From the NCBI GenBank assembly GCA_015061055.1, contig SUXH01000012.1:1-64000 (forward strand): 64,000 nucleotides of DNA, given 5' to 3'. Position 1 is the first letter of the stretch, and each line of letters opens with the position of its first letter. Positions 43,650-51,843 of this stretch are shown here, in pieces. The notes under the pieces were generated by a model. That model had not been told where the DNA came from. It saw only the letters and a list, made by a program, of their open reading frames with translations, and ran no database searches. This DNA comes from Bacteroidales bacterium. GTDB taxonomy: Bacteria > Bacteroidota > Bacteroidia > Bacteroidales > Muribaculaceae. The position numbers and the translations under genes are program-made.

Positions 43650-43786
43650 TTGATTTATTTTATATACATATAGGTGTTATCTATGAAATAAGTCAGACCT
43701 CGTATCACTACGAAGCCTGATTGAAACCTTAATCTTATTTTAATACTATGAAAAACACATAGCAAATATACTATTTCTAAAAAAAG

Positions 43787-43822
43787 AAACCAAACACTAT
43801 ATGTTTATAATGTTTGGTTTTT
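43787..43822 (-). terminator. Terminator after slyD
   Basis: Imperfect hairpin with complementary AACCAAACA and TGTTTGGTT arms. On the minus strand it is followed by a T-rich run (TCTTTTTTT). It lies just past the slyD stop at 43846. Confidence 0.65.
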
Positions 43823-43845
43823 AGTATATTTTAACTTTTGTGCTA

Positions 43846-44409
43846 TTAGTTGCAACCATTACAACCGCCACAACCATCGCTGCAAGAGTCGTGATTACAG
43901 CTACAACCTCCGCCACAAGAGTGCTTTGGTTGCATATCTTCGGCAGTAGCATCGCGCACCAAAGTTACTTTGCCTGTGTAGCGTACGGTCTTGCCTGCAA
44001 GAGGGTGATTAAAGTCCATTGTTACCTTGTTTTCATCAACACTTACTACGATACCATGAACGTGGTAACCGTCTTCAGTCATCATAGGAAGCACGTTGCC
44101 CACATACACCATTTTGCTGTCGAATTCGCCTTCTTCGTTGCAGAAGATGTTCTTGTCAAGTTCCATAACGTATTCAGCAGAGTGTGCGCCGAATGCTTGC
44201 TCTGGACCGAAAGTCATATCGAATGTGTCGCCGGCCTTCAAGCCTTGCAATCCCTTTTCGAAATCAGGAAGTACGTCCTTTTCTACACCAAAGATGAACT
44301 TATCGGGGTGTTCTTCGGTGAATTTCATCATAAGAGCATCTTCGTTCTTATCTACTTCGTACACATCGTAAGCAAGTTCGATGTATTTACCCGGTTTTAT
44401 TGTTTCCAT
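43846..44409 (-). CDS. slyD: FKBP-type peptidyl-prolyl isomerase SlyD with Cys-rich metal-binding tail
   Basis: 187 residues. The FKBP catalytic domain and the inserted flap (IF) domain are recognisable: YIELAYDVYE (N-terminal strand), FIFGVEKDVLPDFEKGLQGLKAGDTF, GPEQAFGAHS, VDENKVTMDFNHPLAGKTV and the closing GKVTLV strand. SlyD catalyses proline isomerisation and acts as a chaperone. In E. coli it delivers nickel through a C-terminal Cys/His-rich tail, and here that tail (about 163-187) is a dense run of His, Cys, Gly and Asn. Nickel or zinc binding is inferred. Confidence 0.94.
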   Translation of the reverse strand: METIKPGKYIELAYDVYEVDKNEDALMMKFTEEHPDKFIFGVEKDVLPDFEKGLQGLKAGDTFDMTFGPEQAFGAHSAEYVMELDKNIFCNEEGEFDSKMVYVGNVLPMMTEDGYHVHGIVVSVDENKVTMDFNHPLAGKTVRYTGKVTLVRDATAEDMQPKHSCGGGCSCNHDSCSDGCGGCNGCN

Positions 44410-44452
44410 ATTATGTGTTATTGTTTATTATTGATTCGTTTTAAAAACGTTG

Positions 44453-44460
44453 CAAAGGTA
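44453..44460 (-). promoter_or_regulatory. -7 element of slyD
   Basis: The minus strand reads TACCTTTG, an exact match; the predicted leader is about 38 nt. Confidence 0.5.
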
Positions 44461-44508
44461 CTTCTATTTCTCGATATAAGAGCAGAAAACAATTAAAAAA
44501 AATTGTAA

Positions 44509-44733
44509 TTAAGAATTCTTTAGGTTCTCGAGATAATAGTCGATGGTTACATTGTGAGGTGTTTGTATTGACTCTTTTAGCTTAGATATCAGGCTATTAT
44601 AGTATGAGTAGATAGCTTTTGCGATGATTGTCGCAGTAGATGCTATTATTATTGCACAACTTGTGGTGAAAGGCTCATTCCGCAAAGAATGGGAAGAATG
44701 TGAATAGAGTGATGATGATTGTACAGAATTCAT
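44509..44733 (-). CDS. Possible small membrane protein, 74 aa
   Basis: An open frame of 74 codons with a start ATG at 44733. It contains a Ser/His-rich N-terminus, one hydrophobic segment (SCAIIIASTATIIAKAIYSYY, about 25-45) and a charged C-terminal helix ending in LENLKNS. It lies alone between slyD and tRNA-Asp, with the tRNA terminator between it and the tRNA. Coding status is uncertain; no homologue is recognised. Confidence 0.35.
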   Translation of the reverse strand: MNSVQSSSLYSHSSHSLRNEPFTTSCAIIIASTATIIAKAIYSYYNSLISKLKESIQTPHNVTIDYYLENLKNS

Positions 44734-44798
44734 AGGGTGCGAGCATAAATGATGTTATGTTCGTGTAATAGGTGTGAAACTGTTGAGAGTGGTAATAA

Positions 44799-44831
44799 AA
44801 CAAAAAAGCCTTGAATATCTTCAAGGCTTTT
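44799..44831 (-). terminator. Terminator after tRNA-Asp
   Basis: AAAAGCCTTGAAGATATTCAAGGCTTTT on the minus strand forms a long stem with T-rich tail, starting 3 bp after the tRNA 3' end. Confidence 0.8.
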
Positions 44832-44833
44832 CG

Positions 44834-44907
44834 CGGTGCGTACGGGACTCGAACCCGTGACCCCATGCGTGACAGGCATGTATTCTAACCAACTGAACTA
44901 ACGCACC
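44834..44907 (-). tRNA. tRNA-Asp (GTC)
   Basis: Reads GGTGCGTTAGTTCAGTTGGT at its 5' end. The acceptor stem GGTGCGT/ACGCACC pairs fully, the T-arm contains GGGTTCGAGTCCC and the anticodon loop has GTC (Asp). CCA is not encoded. A promoter-like TACCTTTG is present at 44950-44957 upstream. Confidence 0.95.
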
Positions 44908-44949
44908 ATTAAATCTTATTATCTTGAACTCTTTTCAAGATTGCGAGTG

Positions 44950-44957
44950 CAAAGGTA
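44950..44957 (-). promoter_or_regulatory. -7 element for tRNA-Asp
   Basis: The minus strand reads TACCTTTG, an exact TAnnTTTG match about 43 bp upstream of the mature tRNA 5' end. Confidence 0.45.
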
Positions 44958-45025
44958 ATATCTTTTCTTGAATCTGCAAAATTTTTAGCGATATTTTTTG
45001 CTGACAGATGAAAAGATTATGTTTT

Positions 45026-46060
45026 TTACACGAGGTGGATGCCGTTTTGTCGGCATATTTCGATTTGTTCTTCGGGCCAAATACTTGCTTGCACCTCACC
45101 GATGTGGGCTTTCTGAAGCAAGAACATACATAAGCGACTTTGCCCGATACCTCCCCCGATAGATAGAGGAAGTTCTCCACTTAATAATGCTCGGTGAAAC
45201 GATAGCTCTTTGCGCTCGATGCAGTTGCGAGCTTCGAGTTGTTGCAATAGGGAGTCGGGACTGACTCTGATTCCCATTGAAGAAAGTTCGATAGCAGTGT
45301 CGAGGATATCGTCCCACACGAGGATATCTCCATTAAGACCTTGGAAGCCATCGCTGTTTGGTGTGATCCAATCGTCGTAGTCGGGGGCGCGTCCATCGTG
45401 AGGTTCGCCATTGCTTAGTGGCGCCCCGATACCGATAATGAAAATGGCTCCGTATTTTTTTGTTGCCTCAATTTCACGCTCTTTAGCCGAAAGGTGAGGG
45501 TACATATCGAGTAGTTCTTGGGAATGTATGAACGTGATATCTTCGGGCAAACGAGGTGTTATGTGAGGAAATTCGTCGTAAATGCTGCGCTCGGTTTCGC
45601 GCAAAGCACAGTAGATGCACTTCACTGTTTGTTTCAAGTAATCGATGTTGCGGTCCGATTGCTTGATGGAGCGTTCCCAATCCCATTGGTCGACGTATAG
45701 CGAGTGTAGGTTGTCGAGATCCTCGCACGCACGAATAGCGTTCATATCGGTGTAAAGGCCATATCCTGCCGGAATGTCGTAAGCACCGAGTTTCATTCGT
45801 TTCCACTTGGCAAGCGAATGTACCACTTCGGCTTGACGATTACCCATACAGGCTATGGGGAACGACACAGCATTCTCCACTCCGTTAAGGTCGTCGTTGA
45901 TACCTGTGCCTGTGAGCACGAATAGTGGTGCGGTGACGCGACGCAGATTGAGTCGGCGGGCTAACTTCTCTTGGAATGTTTCCTTAATCTTTTTGATAGC
46001 TATCTCGGTGGTTTCGGGCAATAGCTTTTGCTTATATTTTTTTGGTATTATTAATGCCAT
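45026..46060 (-). CDS. asnA: Aspartate-ammonia ligase (asparagine synthetase A)
   Basis: 344 residues from the ATG at 46060 (MALIIPKKYKQKLL); an upstream start at 46099 would add 13 unlike residues. It makes asparagine from aspartate, ammonia and ATP. It is related to class II aminoacyl-tRNA synthetases. Family landmarks are LTGTGINDDLNGVENAVSFPI (about 48-68), HSLAKWKRM, DQWDWERSI and the terminal GGGIGQSRLCMFLLQKAHIGEVQ, which contains the class II motif 3 arginine. The promoter lies at 46088-46118. Confidence 0.96.
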   Translation of the reverse strand: MALIIPKKYKQKLLPETTEIAIKKIKETFQEKLARRLNLRRVTAPLFVLTGTGINDDLNGVENAVSFPIACMGNRQAEVVHSLAKWKRMKLGAYDIPAGYGLYTDMNAIRACEDLDNLHSLYVDQWDWERSIKQSDRNIDYLKQTVKCIYCALRETERSIYDEFPHITPRLPEDITFIHSQELLDMYPHLSAKEREIEATKKYGAIFIIGIGAPLSNGEPHDGRAPDYDDWITPNSDGFQGLNGDILVWDDILDTAIELSSMGIRVSPDSLLQQLEARNCIERKELSFHRALLSGELPLSIGGGIGQSRLCMFLLQKAHIGEVQASIWPEEQIEICRQNGIHLV

Positions 46061-46087
46061 TTGTTTTGCTGTCTTAAAATTCGACCG

Positions 46088-46118
46088 CAAACATAGCATT
46101 TTTTTTGCAAATCGGCAA
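46088..46118 (-). promoter_or_regulatory. Promoter of asnA
   Basis: Minus strand TATGTTTG (46088-46095) and TTTG (46115-46118) with a 19-bp spacer. Confidence 0.6.
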
Positions 46119-46267
46119 ATTTTATGACAAAATGAGCTTGAATATTTTATTTATGATAGCAAAATTTAAGTATAGCGTGCAGATTTGTCGCCAAAATATT
46201 AGTAAAGGTGTAAAAATGTAGTAATTTTACTCAATATCGTGGAAAAAGTTGTATATTTGTTATTTAA

Positions 46268-46301
46268 TTTGAACTTAGGCACAGAATTTGTATTAACTTT
46301 G
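46268..46301 (+). promoter_or_regulatory. Promoter of the LolD-like gene, close to its ATG
   Basis: TTTG at 46268-46271 and TAACTTTG at 46294-46301, spacer 22 bp. The -7 element ends only 6 bp before the ATG at 46308, which suggests a leaderless or nearly leaderless mRNA. Confidence 0.55.
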
Positions 46302-46307
46302 CAGTGA

Positions 46308-46967
46308 ATGATTGAAATTAAGAACATAAATAAGAGCTATGGTGCGCTTAAGGTGCTTGATGACGTGAGCGTGAACATTAATGACGGTGAAGTGGTTACT
46401 GTGGTGGGACCAAGCGGTGCCGGCAAGACAACCCTGTTGCAGATAGTGGGAACGCTTGATGCTCCCGATAGCGGGTCGGTGCTATATGACGGCAAAGATG
46501 TGATAACGATGAAAGAGAGTGAATTGGCACGTTTTCGCAATCAAAATATTGGATTTGTGTTTCAATTTCATCAGTTGCTTCCTGAGTTTACGATGCTTGA
46601 GAATGTGATGATGCCTGCGCTGATAGGTGGAGCCAAGCAACGTGATGCTGAGGGTAGAGCAAAAGAATTGCTCGATTATATGGGTCTTGGTGCTCGTATG
46701 GAGCATAAACCTAATGAGTTGTCGGGAGGCGAACGCCAACGTGCCGCAGTGGCGCGTGCGCTTGTGAATCGTCCGTCGGTGGTGCTTGCCGATGAGCCAT
46801 CGGGAAGCCTTGACACACATAATAGAGCCGAATTGCATAAATTGTTTTTTCGTTTGCGTGATGAGTTGGAGCAAACGTTTGTGATAGTAACTCACGATGA
46901 AAGTCTGTCGTCAGATGCCGATAGGGTGTTGAGAATGCGTGATGGAAGAATCGTTACCGGTGAATAA
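46308..46967 (+). CDS. lolD: LolD-like ABC transporter ATP-binding protein
   Basis: A 219-residue MacB/LolD-type ABC ATPase. Walker A is [10 protein letters not shown] (about 34-43), the Q-loop is [23 protein letters not shown], the signature is [15 protein letters not shown] (about 139-153), Walker B is [12 protein letters not shown] (about 158-169) and the H-loop is IVTHD. In Gram-negatives this type works with LolC/E to release lipoproteins from the inner membrane. No permease gene is adjacent, so MacB-like or FtsE-like roles remain possible. It is followed 13 bp later by a NigD-like lipoprotein gene. Confidence 0.85.
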   Translation: MIEIKNINKSYGALKVLDDVSVNINDGEVVTVVGPSGAGKTTLLQIVGTLDAPDSGSVLYDGKDVITMKESELARFRNQNIGFVFQFHQLLPEFTMLENVMMPALIGGAKQRDAEGRAKELLDYMGLGARMEHKPNELSGGERQRAAVARALVNRPSVVLADEPSGSLDTHNRAELHKLFFRLRDELEQTFVIVTHDESLSSDADRVLRMRDGRIVTGE

Positions 46968-46980
46968 TAATTACTGATTG

Positions 46981-47685
46981 ATGATGAAGATGTGGAAATA
47001 TATATTGATGAGTGTATTGGCCTTAGGCATACTTTCTTCTTGTAGTGATGATGAAGATAATTTTGCCTATGGTGATTTCTTGTATGAGCTTGTTACTTAT
47101 ATTGGAAGTGAAGACGGAAGGGCTATGTTTACTTATCAATCCTATAATGATTCGCCACTCATAACACTTACTGCATCAAATGTAAAAGAGGTAAATGCTC
47201 CTGTAGGACAACGTATGCTTCTTAACTATGAGGTGGATGAGAGTTTGAGCGAATCGAATCAATTCATTACAGTTAAAGGATTGTCGAAGGTGAACACTGA
47301 TACAATAGTGTTTGTGTCTTTCGACAAACTTGAAACATTGAAGAAAGAACCTGTGAAGATAGCGAGTGTGTGGCGCTCGGGTAATTACCTGAATGTGCGT
47401 TGTTCGTTGCAATACAGCGAGGAAGCACGTGTGATGGGGCTTGCCACAACCGGTGATATTGATGCCGATGGCGTGCTGAAATGCTACCAAATACAAGATA
47501 CGAAAGGTGCACAGCTTTATTATTGGATCGAAACTTATTTCAGCTATTATATCGCTCCGGCTACTAATCTAAACGACTGCAAGACATTGCGCTATTATGT
47601 AAATGATGAGTTGCGTCCCAATGTGAAGTGGTATGATTTCGAGTTGGGAATGAATGATGAATCAGATTTTGTAACAAATAAATAA
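46981..47685 (+). CDS. NigD-like lipoprotein
   Basis: About 234 residues from ATG 46981 (ATG 46984 or 46990 also possible). Signal sequence with lipobox LSSC (Cys about 21) followed by an acidic spacer (SDDEDN), typical of a surface-exported Bacteroidota lipoprotein. The rest is a beta-rich two-domain protein of the NigD type: an N-terminal OB-like part about 30-115 and a C-terminal sandwich about 120-234. Function is unknown; nigD genes were named from bacteriocin clusters but most members are unrelated to those. It follows lolD by 13 bp. Confidence 0.8.
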   Translation: MMKMWKYILMSVLALGILSSCSDDEDNFAYGDFLYELVTYIGSEDGRAMFTYQSYNDSPLITLTASNVKEVNAPVGQRMLLNYEVDESLSESNQFITVKGLSKVNTDTIVFVSFDKLETLKKEPVKIASVWRSGNYLNVRCSLQYSEEARVMGLATTGDIDADGVLKCYQIQDTKGAQLYYWIETYFSYYIAPATNLNDCKTLRYYVNDELRPNVKWYDFELGMNDESDFVTNK

Positions 47686-47702
47686 AAACATATAATATAA
47701 TT

Positions 47703-48017
47703 ATGAGTAATAATCAACAACAAAAAAAGGAAATCAGCATTGAGATGTCGCCCGAAGTGGCACAAGGAAAATATGCAAACTTGGCAGTAATATCACATGG
47801 TTCATCAGAGTTTTTTCTTGATATGATATGTATGGCTCCTAATGTGCCACAAGCTAAGGTGCAAAGCCGCATCGTAATGACTCCTGAGAATGTGAAGCAA
47901 TTGCTGTTTGCTCTTCAAGATAACGTGCGCAAATACGAAGAAACATTTGGCGAAATCAAGCCAAAGGTGCCTGTAGGCACACCAAATGCTCCACTTAATC
48001 CTTTTGGAGTGAACTAA
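47703..48017 (+). CDS. DUF3467 protein
   Basis: 104 residues, DUF3467 family: SPEVAQGKYANLAVISHGSSEFFLDM (about 16-41), then RIVMTPENVKQLLFALQDNV. It is a small all-beta-plus-helix cytoplasmic protein widespread in Bacteroidota. No function has been demonstrated to my knowledge. It begins 17 bp after the NigD-like gene and 26 bp before cysS, so it probably belongs to the same transcript. Confidence 0.85.
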   Translation: MSNNQQQKKEISIEMSPEVAQGKYANLAVISHGSSEFFLDMICMAPNVPQAKVQSRIVMTPENVKQLLFALQDNVRKYEETFGEIKPKVPVGTPNAPLNPFGVN

Positions 48018-48043
48018 TAATTTCCTAAAATATTCGAAAAGAT

Positions 48044-49522
48044 ATGGAACATCCATTATATGTATATAACACGCTCACTCGCAAGAAAGAGCAATTCGTG
48101 CCGTTGAATGAGCCGCATGTGGGAATGTATGTTTGTGGTCCTACTGTGTATGGCGACGGTCACTTGGGACACGCTCGTCCGGCTATTACATTTGATATTT
48201 TCTATCGCTATCTGTTGCACCTTGGCTATAAGGTGCGTTATGTGCGTAATATCACCGACGTTGGTCACCTTGAACATGATGCCGACGACGGCGAAGATAA
48301 AATCGCAAAGAAGGCTCGTCTTGAAAAGCTTGAGCCGATGGAAGTGGTGCAGTATTACCTAAACCGCTATCATAAGGCTATGGACGCACTTAATGTGTTA
48401 CCTCCAAGCATTGAGCCTCACGCATCGGGTCACATTATCGAACAAATAGAGTATATCAAGAAAATTCTTGAAGCCGGGTATGCTTATGAAAGCGAAGGTT
48501 CGGTGTACTTTGATGTGCCTAAGTTTAATAAGGATTATAACTACGGCAAATTGTCGGGTAGAAATGTAGAGGAGTTATTAAATACTACTCGTGAACTTGA
48601 CGGACAAAGTGAAAAGCATCACCCTGCCGACTTTGCGCTATGGAAAAAGGCTGCTCCCGAACACATTATGCGATGGCCATCGCCATGGAGCGACGGATTC
48701 CCGGGTTGGCACTTGGAATGTTCTACAATGGGTACAAAATATCTTGGTGAAACATTTGATGTGCATGGTGGCGGTATGGATCTGATGTTCCCTCACCACG
48801 AATGCGAAATTGCTCAATCGGTGGCACATTCCGGTCATGATGCAGTTCGTTATTGGATGCACAACAATATGATTACTATAAATGGTAAGAAGATGGGTAA
48901 GTCGCTTGGTAATTTCATCACTCTTGACGAGTTCTTCAATGGCACTCACGAGTTGCTTGAGCAGGCTTACTCTCCAATGACAATACGTTTCTTCATTCTT
49001 ATGGCTCACTATCGTGGCACAGTGGATTTTTCTAATGATGCTTTGAAATCGGCAGAAAAGGCATACGACAGAATGATGGACGGTTGGAAACGATTGAACG
49101 ATATTAAAACTGGCGATGTTACTACAGTAGATCTAAGTGTGGCTGACCTTAAGGCTAAGTGCTATGAAGCAATGAACGACGATCTTAACACCGCTACAGT
49201 AATCGCACATCTATTTGATGCTTGTCGCGCAATCAATCTTGTGAACGATGGTAAGGGTGCAATTTCGCAAGCTGATCTTGATGCTCTTAAAGAAGTGTTC
49301 AAAGTGTTCTTGTTTGACATACTTGGTGTGCGTGATGTGGCTGCTTCGGGCGATGTGAACTTGAAACCATACGAAGAGGCCGTTGATTTGCTGCTACAAA
49401 TCCGCAAGAATGCTAAGGATAACAAGGATTGGGCTACAAGCGACCTTATTCGCAACCGCCTTGCCGAAATCGGTTTTGATGTGAAAGATACCAAGGATGG
49501 TTTCGAATGGAAAGTAAAATGA
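48044..49522 (+). CDS. cysS: Cysteinyl-tRNA synthetase
   Basis: A 492-residue class I aminoacyl-tRNA synthetase of normal length. It carries the CysRS zinc ligand [14 protein letters not shown], in which HLGH is the HIGH motif, [13 protein letters not shown] with the second zinc Cys, the [19 protein letters not shown] zinc-ligand segment and KMGKSLGNF as the KMSKS loop. The C-terminal helical anticodon-binding domain follows (about 350-492). It lies downstream of the DUF3467 gene and ends at a hairpin terminator. Confidence 0.97.
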   Translation: MEHPLYVYNTLTRKKEQFVPLNEPHVGMYVCGPTVYGDGHLGHARPAITFDIFYRYLLHLGYKVRYVRNITDVGHLEHDADDGEDKIAKKARLEKLEPMEVVQYYLNRYHKAMDALNVLPPSIEPHASGHIIEQIEYIKKILEAGYAYESEGSVYFDVPKFNKDYNYGKLSGRNVEELLNTTRELDGQSEKHHPADFALWKKAAPEHIMRWPSPWSDGFPGWHLECSTMGTKYLGETFDVHGGGMDLMFPHHECEIAQSVAHSGHDAVRYWMHNNMITINGKKMGKSLGNFITLDEFFNGTHELLEQAYSPMTIRFFILMAHYRGTVDFSNDALKSAEKAYDRMMDGWKRLNDIKTGDVTTVDLSVADLKAKCYEAMNDDLNTATVIAHLFDACRAINLVNDGKGAISQADLDALKEVFKVFLFDILGVRDVAASGDVNLKPYEEAVDLLLQIRKNAKDNKDWATSDLIRNRLAEIGFDVKDTKDGFEWKVK

Positions 49523-49630
49523 GACAAGAATCGTTTCATTCGCTGAATGTGAAAGATTGTTTGTAAGAGATTCTCAATAATTTGAATTATGCTTTAATCA
49601 AGCAAAATAAACTAAATAACTTAGATAAGT

Positions 49631-49670
49631 TTAGGGACTATGTCAACAAGATTCAGTTCCTAATTTTTTA
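49631..49670 (+). terminator. Terminator after cysS
   Basis: TTAGGGACT (49631-49639) and AGTTCCTAA (49655-49663) pair with one wobble, followed by a run of T. Confidence 0.65.
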
Positions 49671-49685
49671 TTGGTGTCTGATAAA
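49668..49685. repeat. IS-end-like sequence, copy B
   Basis: Same 18-mer as at 27645-27662. No transposase fragment is left beside this copy; only 41 bp separate it from the 92-bp repeat. Confidence 0.5.
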
Positions 49686-49726
49686 TAAATGTACCCAATA
49701 ATTAGGATTATTTTTTATCGGTCAGC

Positions 49727-49818
49727 TAGGTGGTGTACCTAAATGGCACACTCTTGTGGGGTTATGCTTACCTCCGGGCGCTGAAGCACCCGGTTATCAC
49801 AGATGATGCCCTGCGGGC
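49727..49818. repeat. 92-bp hairpin-rich dispersed repeat, copy B
   Basis: Ungapped match to 27924-28015 (about 90% by hand count). Substitutions in the stem regions include a compensating or neutral mix (for example GACGCC to GATGCC with CGT to CAT). It ends exactly where the 87-bp repeat starts. Confidence 0.85.
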
Positions 49819-49905
49819 ATTCTGCGTTTTTACATTGTTTTTGTGTGTTGAAAAGTGGGAGAAAAACATCGATGAAATCGGCATTTTTTGAATTTGCGTA
49901 CTTTT
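49819..49905. repeat. 87-bp direct repeat, copy 1
   Basis: Identical to 51665-51751 except for two substitutions (hand count 85/87). It lies upstream of the first of two related exported-protein genes. Confidence 0.9.
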
Positions 49906-49944
49906 TGCGTACTATTTTTCTTGGTATTTTTATTGCCGAATTTG

Positions 49945-49952
49945 TATTTTTG
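49945..49952 (+). promoter_or_regulatory. -7 element of the 267-aa gene
   Basis: TATTTTTG is an exact match, with TTG at 49921-49923 about 21 bp upstream. The predicted leader is about 27 nt. Confidence 0.5.
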
Positions 49953-49985
49953 TATCAATTAAAACTTAAAACGTAAAAAAAAACT

Positions 49986-50789
49986 ATGAATACAAAGAAA
50001 ATGATATTATCTGTGATTGCTTTTTGCGCAGCCATAATGGTGTCGGCAGAAGGAAACGACACCTGCACACAAATGCCAAGAACACAAGAAATGTTCCAAA
50101 AAGATTTGAAAAGATTCGCTGAAGAATCAAGAAATTATATGTTAGCAGGTGAAAAGAAACAAATTACAAATTTGTTTGAAGGTGATTCATTGGCTGTATT
50201 GAACGAAAAGCAAGTGGCAGCAGTGGTGTATGCTGAAATGGTGTTAAAAGTAAAACCGCAATTGTCGATTGAAAATTTCAGATATGAAGATGGTAGTCTT
50301 ATTTCTAATAATGGTGTAGTCACTATCACTCCTTTGTTAGAGAAAGCTTATTTTATAACTTATGATAATGGAAATTCAGATTTACACATACCTGCCGTAG
50401 CATTAAATACAGTGAATCTTTTTGCGAGTAAAATGGTTGTGTATAATAGGAGTGGTGATGTGTTTTATGAAATAGAAGTAATGATTCCGAAAGGAGACAT
50501 AAGTAATAGAGCTTTGGATTATGCTTTAATTCCAGATGACTATAATGGAATATTAGCTACATATAATAGTAATGGGGTGTGCTCTTGGTGGTCTAAGTAT
50601 AAACAAGGGAAAGTAATTGCGACATCTGAACCTGTTTTGAACAATGATGAAATGAATTACAAGAAGCATATTCAAGGAGTTCCAACAGTTAATTACCCCG
50701 ACGGAAAGAATCGACAAGGAGTTCTTTCTGAAAGATTTGAACGAAGCCTTCAAGGTAGTGGGTGGAGAAAATCTGGAATAAAATTCTAA
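49986..50789 (+). CDS. Unrecognised exported protein, 267 aa (paralogue A)
   Basis: Signal peptide about 1-21 (ILSVIAFCAAIMVSAEG), then a soluble protein of unknown family. Residues about 53-73 carry a segment (EKKQITNLFEGDSLAVL) repeated almost exactly near the N-terminus of the next gene, at both protein and DNA level. The middle is beta-rich (NGVVTITPLLEKAYFITYDNG), and the C-terminus is basic with Ser/Gly (RSLQGSGWRKSGIKF). It is the first gene of a two-gene cassette bounded by 87-bp direct repeats. AT-rich codon use suggests recent acquisition. Confidence 0.65.
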   Translation: MNTKKMILSVIAFCAAIMVSAEGNDTCTQMPRTQEMFQKDLKRFAEESRNYMLAGEKKQITNLFEGDSLAVLNEKQVAAVVYAEMVLKVKPQLSIENFRYEDGSLISNNGVVTITPLLEKAYFITYDNGNSDLHIPAVALNTVNLFASKMVVYNRSGDVFYEIEVMIPKGDISNRALDYALIPDDYNGILATYNSNGVCSWWSKYKQGKVIATSEPVLNNDEMNYKKHIQGVPTVNYPDGKNRQGVLSERFERSLQGSGWRKSGIKF

Positions 50790-50898
50790 AATATAGGCAT
50801 AATGATAGGCGAATTCAACTTGCAAATTCAATAGGATCCTTATTTGTTAAATCAATAAATAGTGATTATCTTTATGTCAAATTTTAAAACTTAAGACT

Positions 50899-51579
50899 AT
50901 GTCAAGAAGATGGTTTTTATTAATAATGACAGCACTGATATATTGGAGTGTAACTTCAGCAGGTGAAAAGAAACAAATCACAAATTTGTTTGAGGGCGAT
51001 TCCTTAGCCGTATTGAATGAAGAACAAAATAAACTATTGGATTCTGCAATAGGTTTGCTGATTGAAAATGATAGTATTGTCGTTCTTCCTCAAGAAATTA
51101 ATCAAATGATAGGAGACACAGCAAAGGTTTGCTATTTATCTTATCCTGATTGGCAATCGGCATATTTTCAAAAGAGTAAAAAGAACAAAAGCTATTTATA
51201 TGTTCCGACTTACGCTGAAACGCCATTTGGTATTATCGGTTCGGAAATATTTATTGAATTAGAAGAAAAAGACAGTATTAATTGTTTCGTGGAAACGATT
51301 CTTCCAATCGATAATGATAAGGGTATGAATACGATGTATATTGCATCGAATATACAAGGCGATTTTCTGAGGTGTAAAGCATATAAAGTAAGAAATTATA
51401 AAAACAAGACAGAAGAAATATTTAAAGATTACAGAAAAGAGCGACTTGGATACTACAAGAGATATGATACTAATATTTATAATTATAGAGTTAAGGAATA
51501 TAGCTCGGATGTTGATAAAATCAACAGAATTATTAGGTATGGTAGAAATATGACTCATGGTTTAGATACCGGACGGTAA
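50899..51579 (+). CDS. Unrecognised exported protein, 226 aa (paralogue B)
   Basis: Signal peptide about 1-22 (WFLLIMTALIYWSVTSAGE). Immediately after it comes the segment shared with paralogue A. The remainder diverges: strands, then charged helices rich in Lys, Tyr, Asn and Glu (about 150-226). No motif or family is recognised. The gene lies 109 bp downstream of paralogue A with no strong terminator between them and ends about 86 bp before the second 87-bp repeat. Function is unknown. Confidence 0.6.
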   Translation: MSRRWFLLIMTALIYWSVTSAGEKKQITNLFEGDSLAVLNEEQNKLLDSAIGLLIENDSIVVLPQEINQMIGDTAKVCYLSYPDWQSAYFQKSKKNKSYLYVPTYAETPFGIIGSEIFIELEEKDSINCFVETILPIDNDKGMNTMYIASNIQGDFLRCKAYKVRNYKNKTEEIFKDYRKERLGYYKRYDTNIYNYRVKEYSSDVDKINRIIRYGRNMTHGLDTGR

Positions 51580-51664
51580 AACAAGAATTTAAATTTTAAA
51601 TGCAAGTAAATAAGATATATGTTTTTCTTATCGCTGTAATCTTAGGACTATTATTGTAAAATAG

Positions 51665-51751
51665 ATTCTGCGTTTTTACATTGTTTTTGTGTGTTGAAAA
51701 GTGGGCGAAAAACATCGATGAAATCGGCATTTTTTGAATTTGCCTACTTTT
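51665..51751. repeat. 87-bp direct repeat, copy 2
   Basis: Same orientation as copy 1 (49819-49905), two substitutions. Sequence similarity stops sharply at both ends. Confidence 0.9.
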
Positions 51752-51784
51752 CTGTTTTAGGTGGAAAGGATATGTCGGTATTCT

Positions 51785-51819
51785 ATAAAAAAGCAACGCC
51801 AACTGCGAAGTTGGCGTTG
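51785..51819 (-). terminator. Terminator after the esterase gene
   Basis: CAACGCCAACT and AGTTGGCGTTG with a GCGA loop. On the minus strand it is followed by a T-run. Confidence 0.85.
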
Positions 51820-51843
51820 AATTTTATGTATAGATTCGTTCGA

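Larger units (their letters stand above)
49523..49985. other. Gene-poor stretch with terminator and three repeats
   Basis: 463 bp without a gene: the cysS terminator (49631-49670), the IS-end-like sequence (49668-49685), the 92-bp hairpin repeat (49727-49818), copy 1 of the 87-bp repeat (49819-49905) and the promoter of the next gene (49945-49952). Confidence 0.8.
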
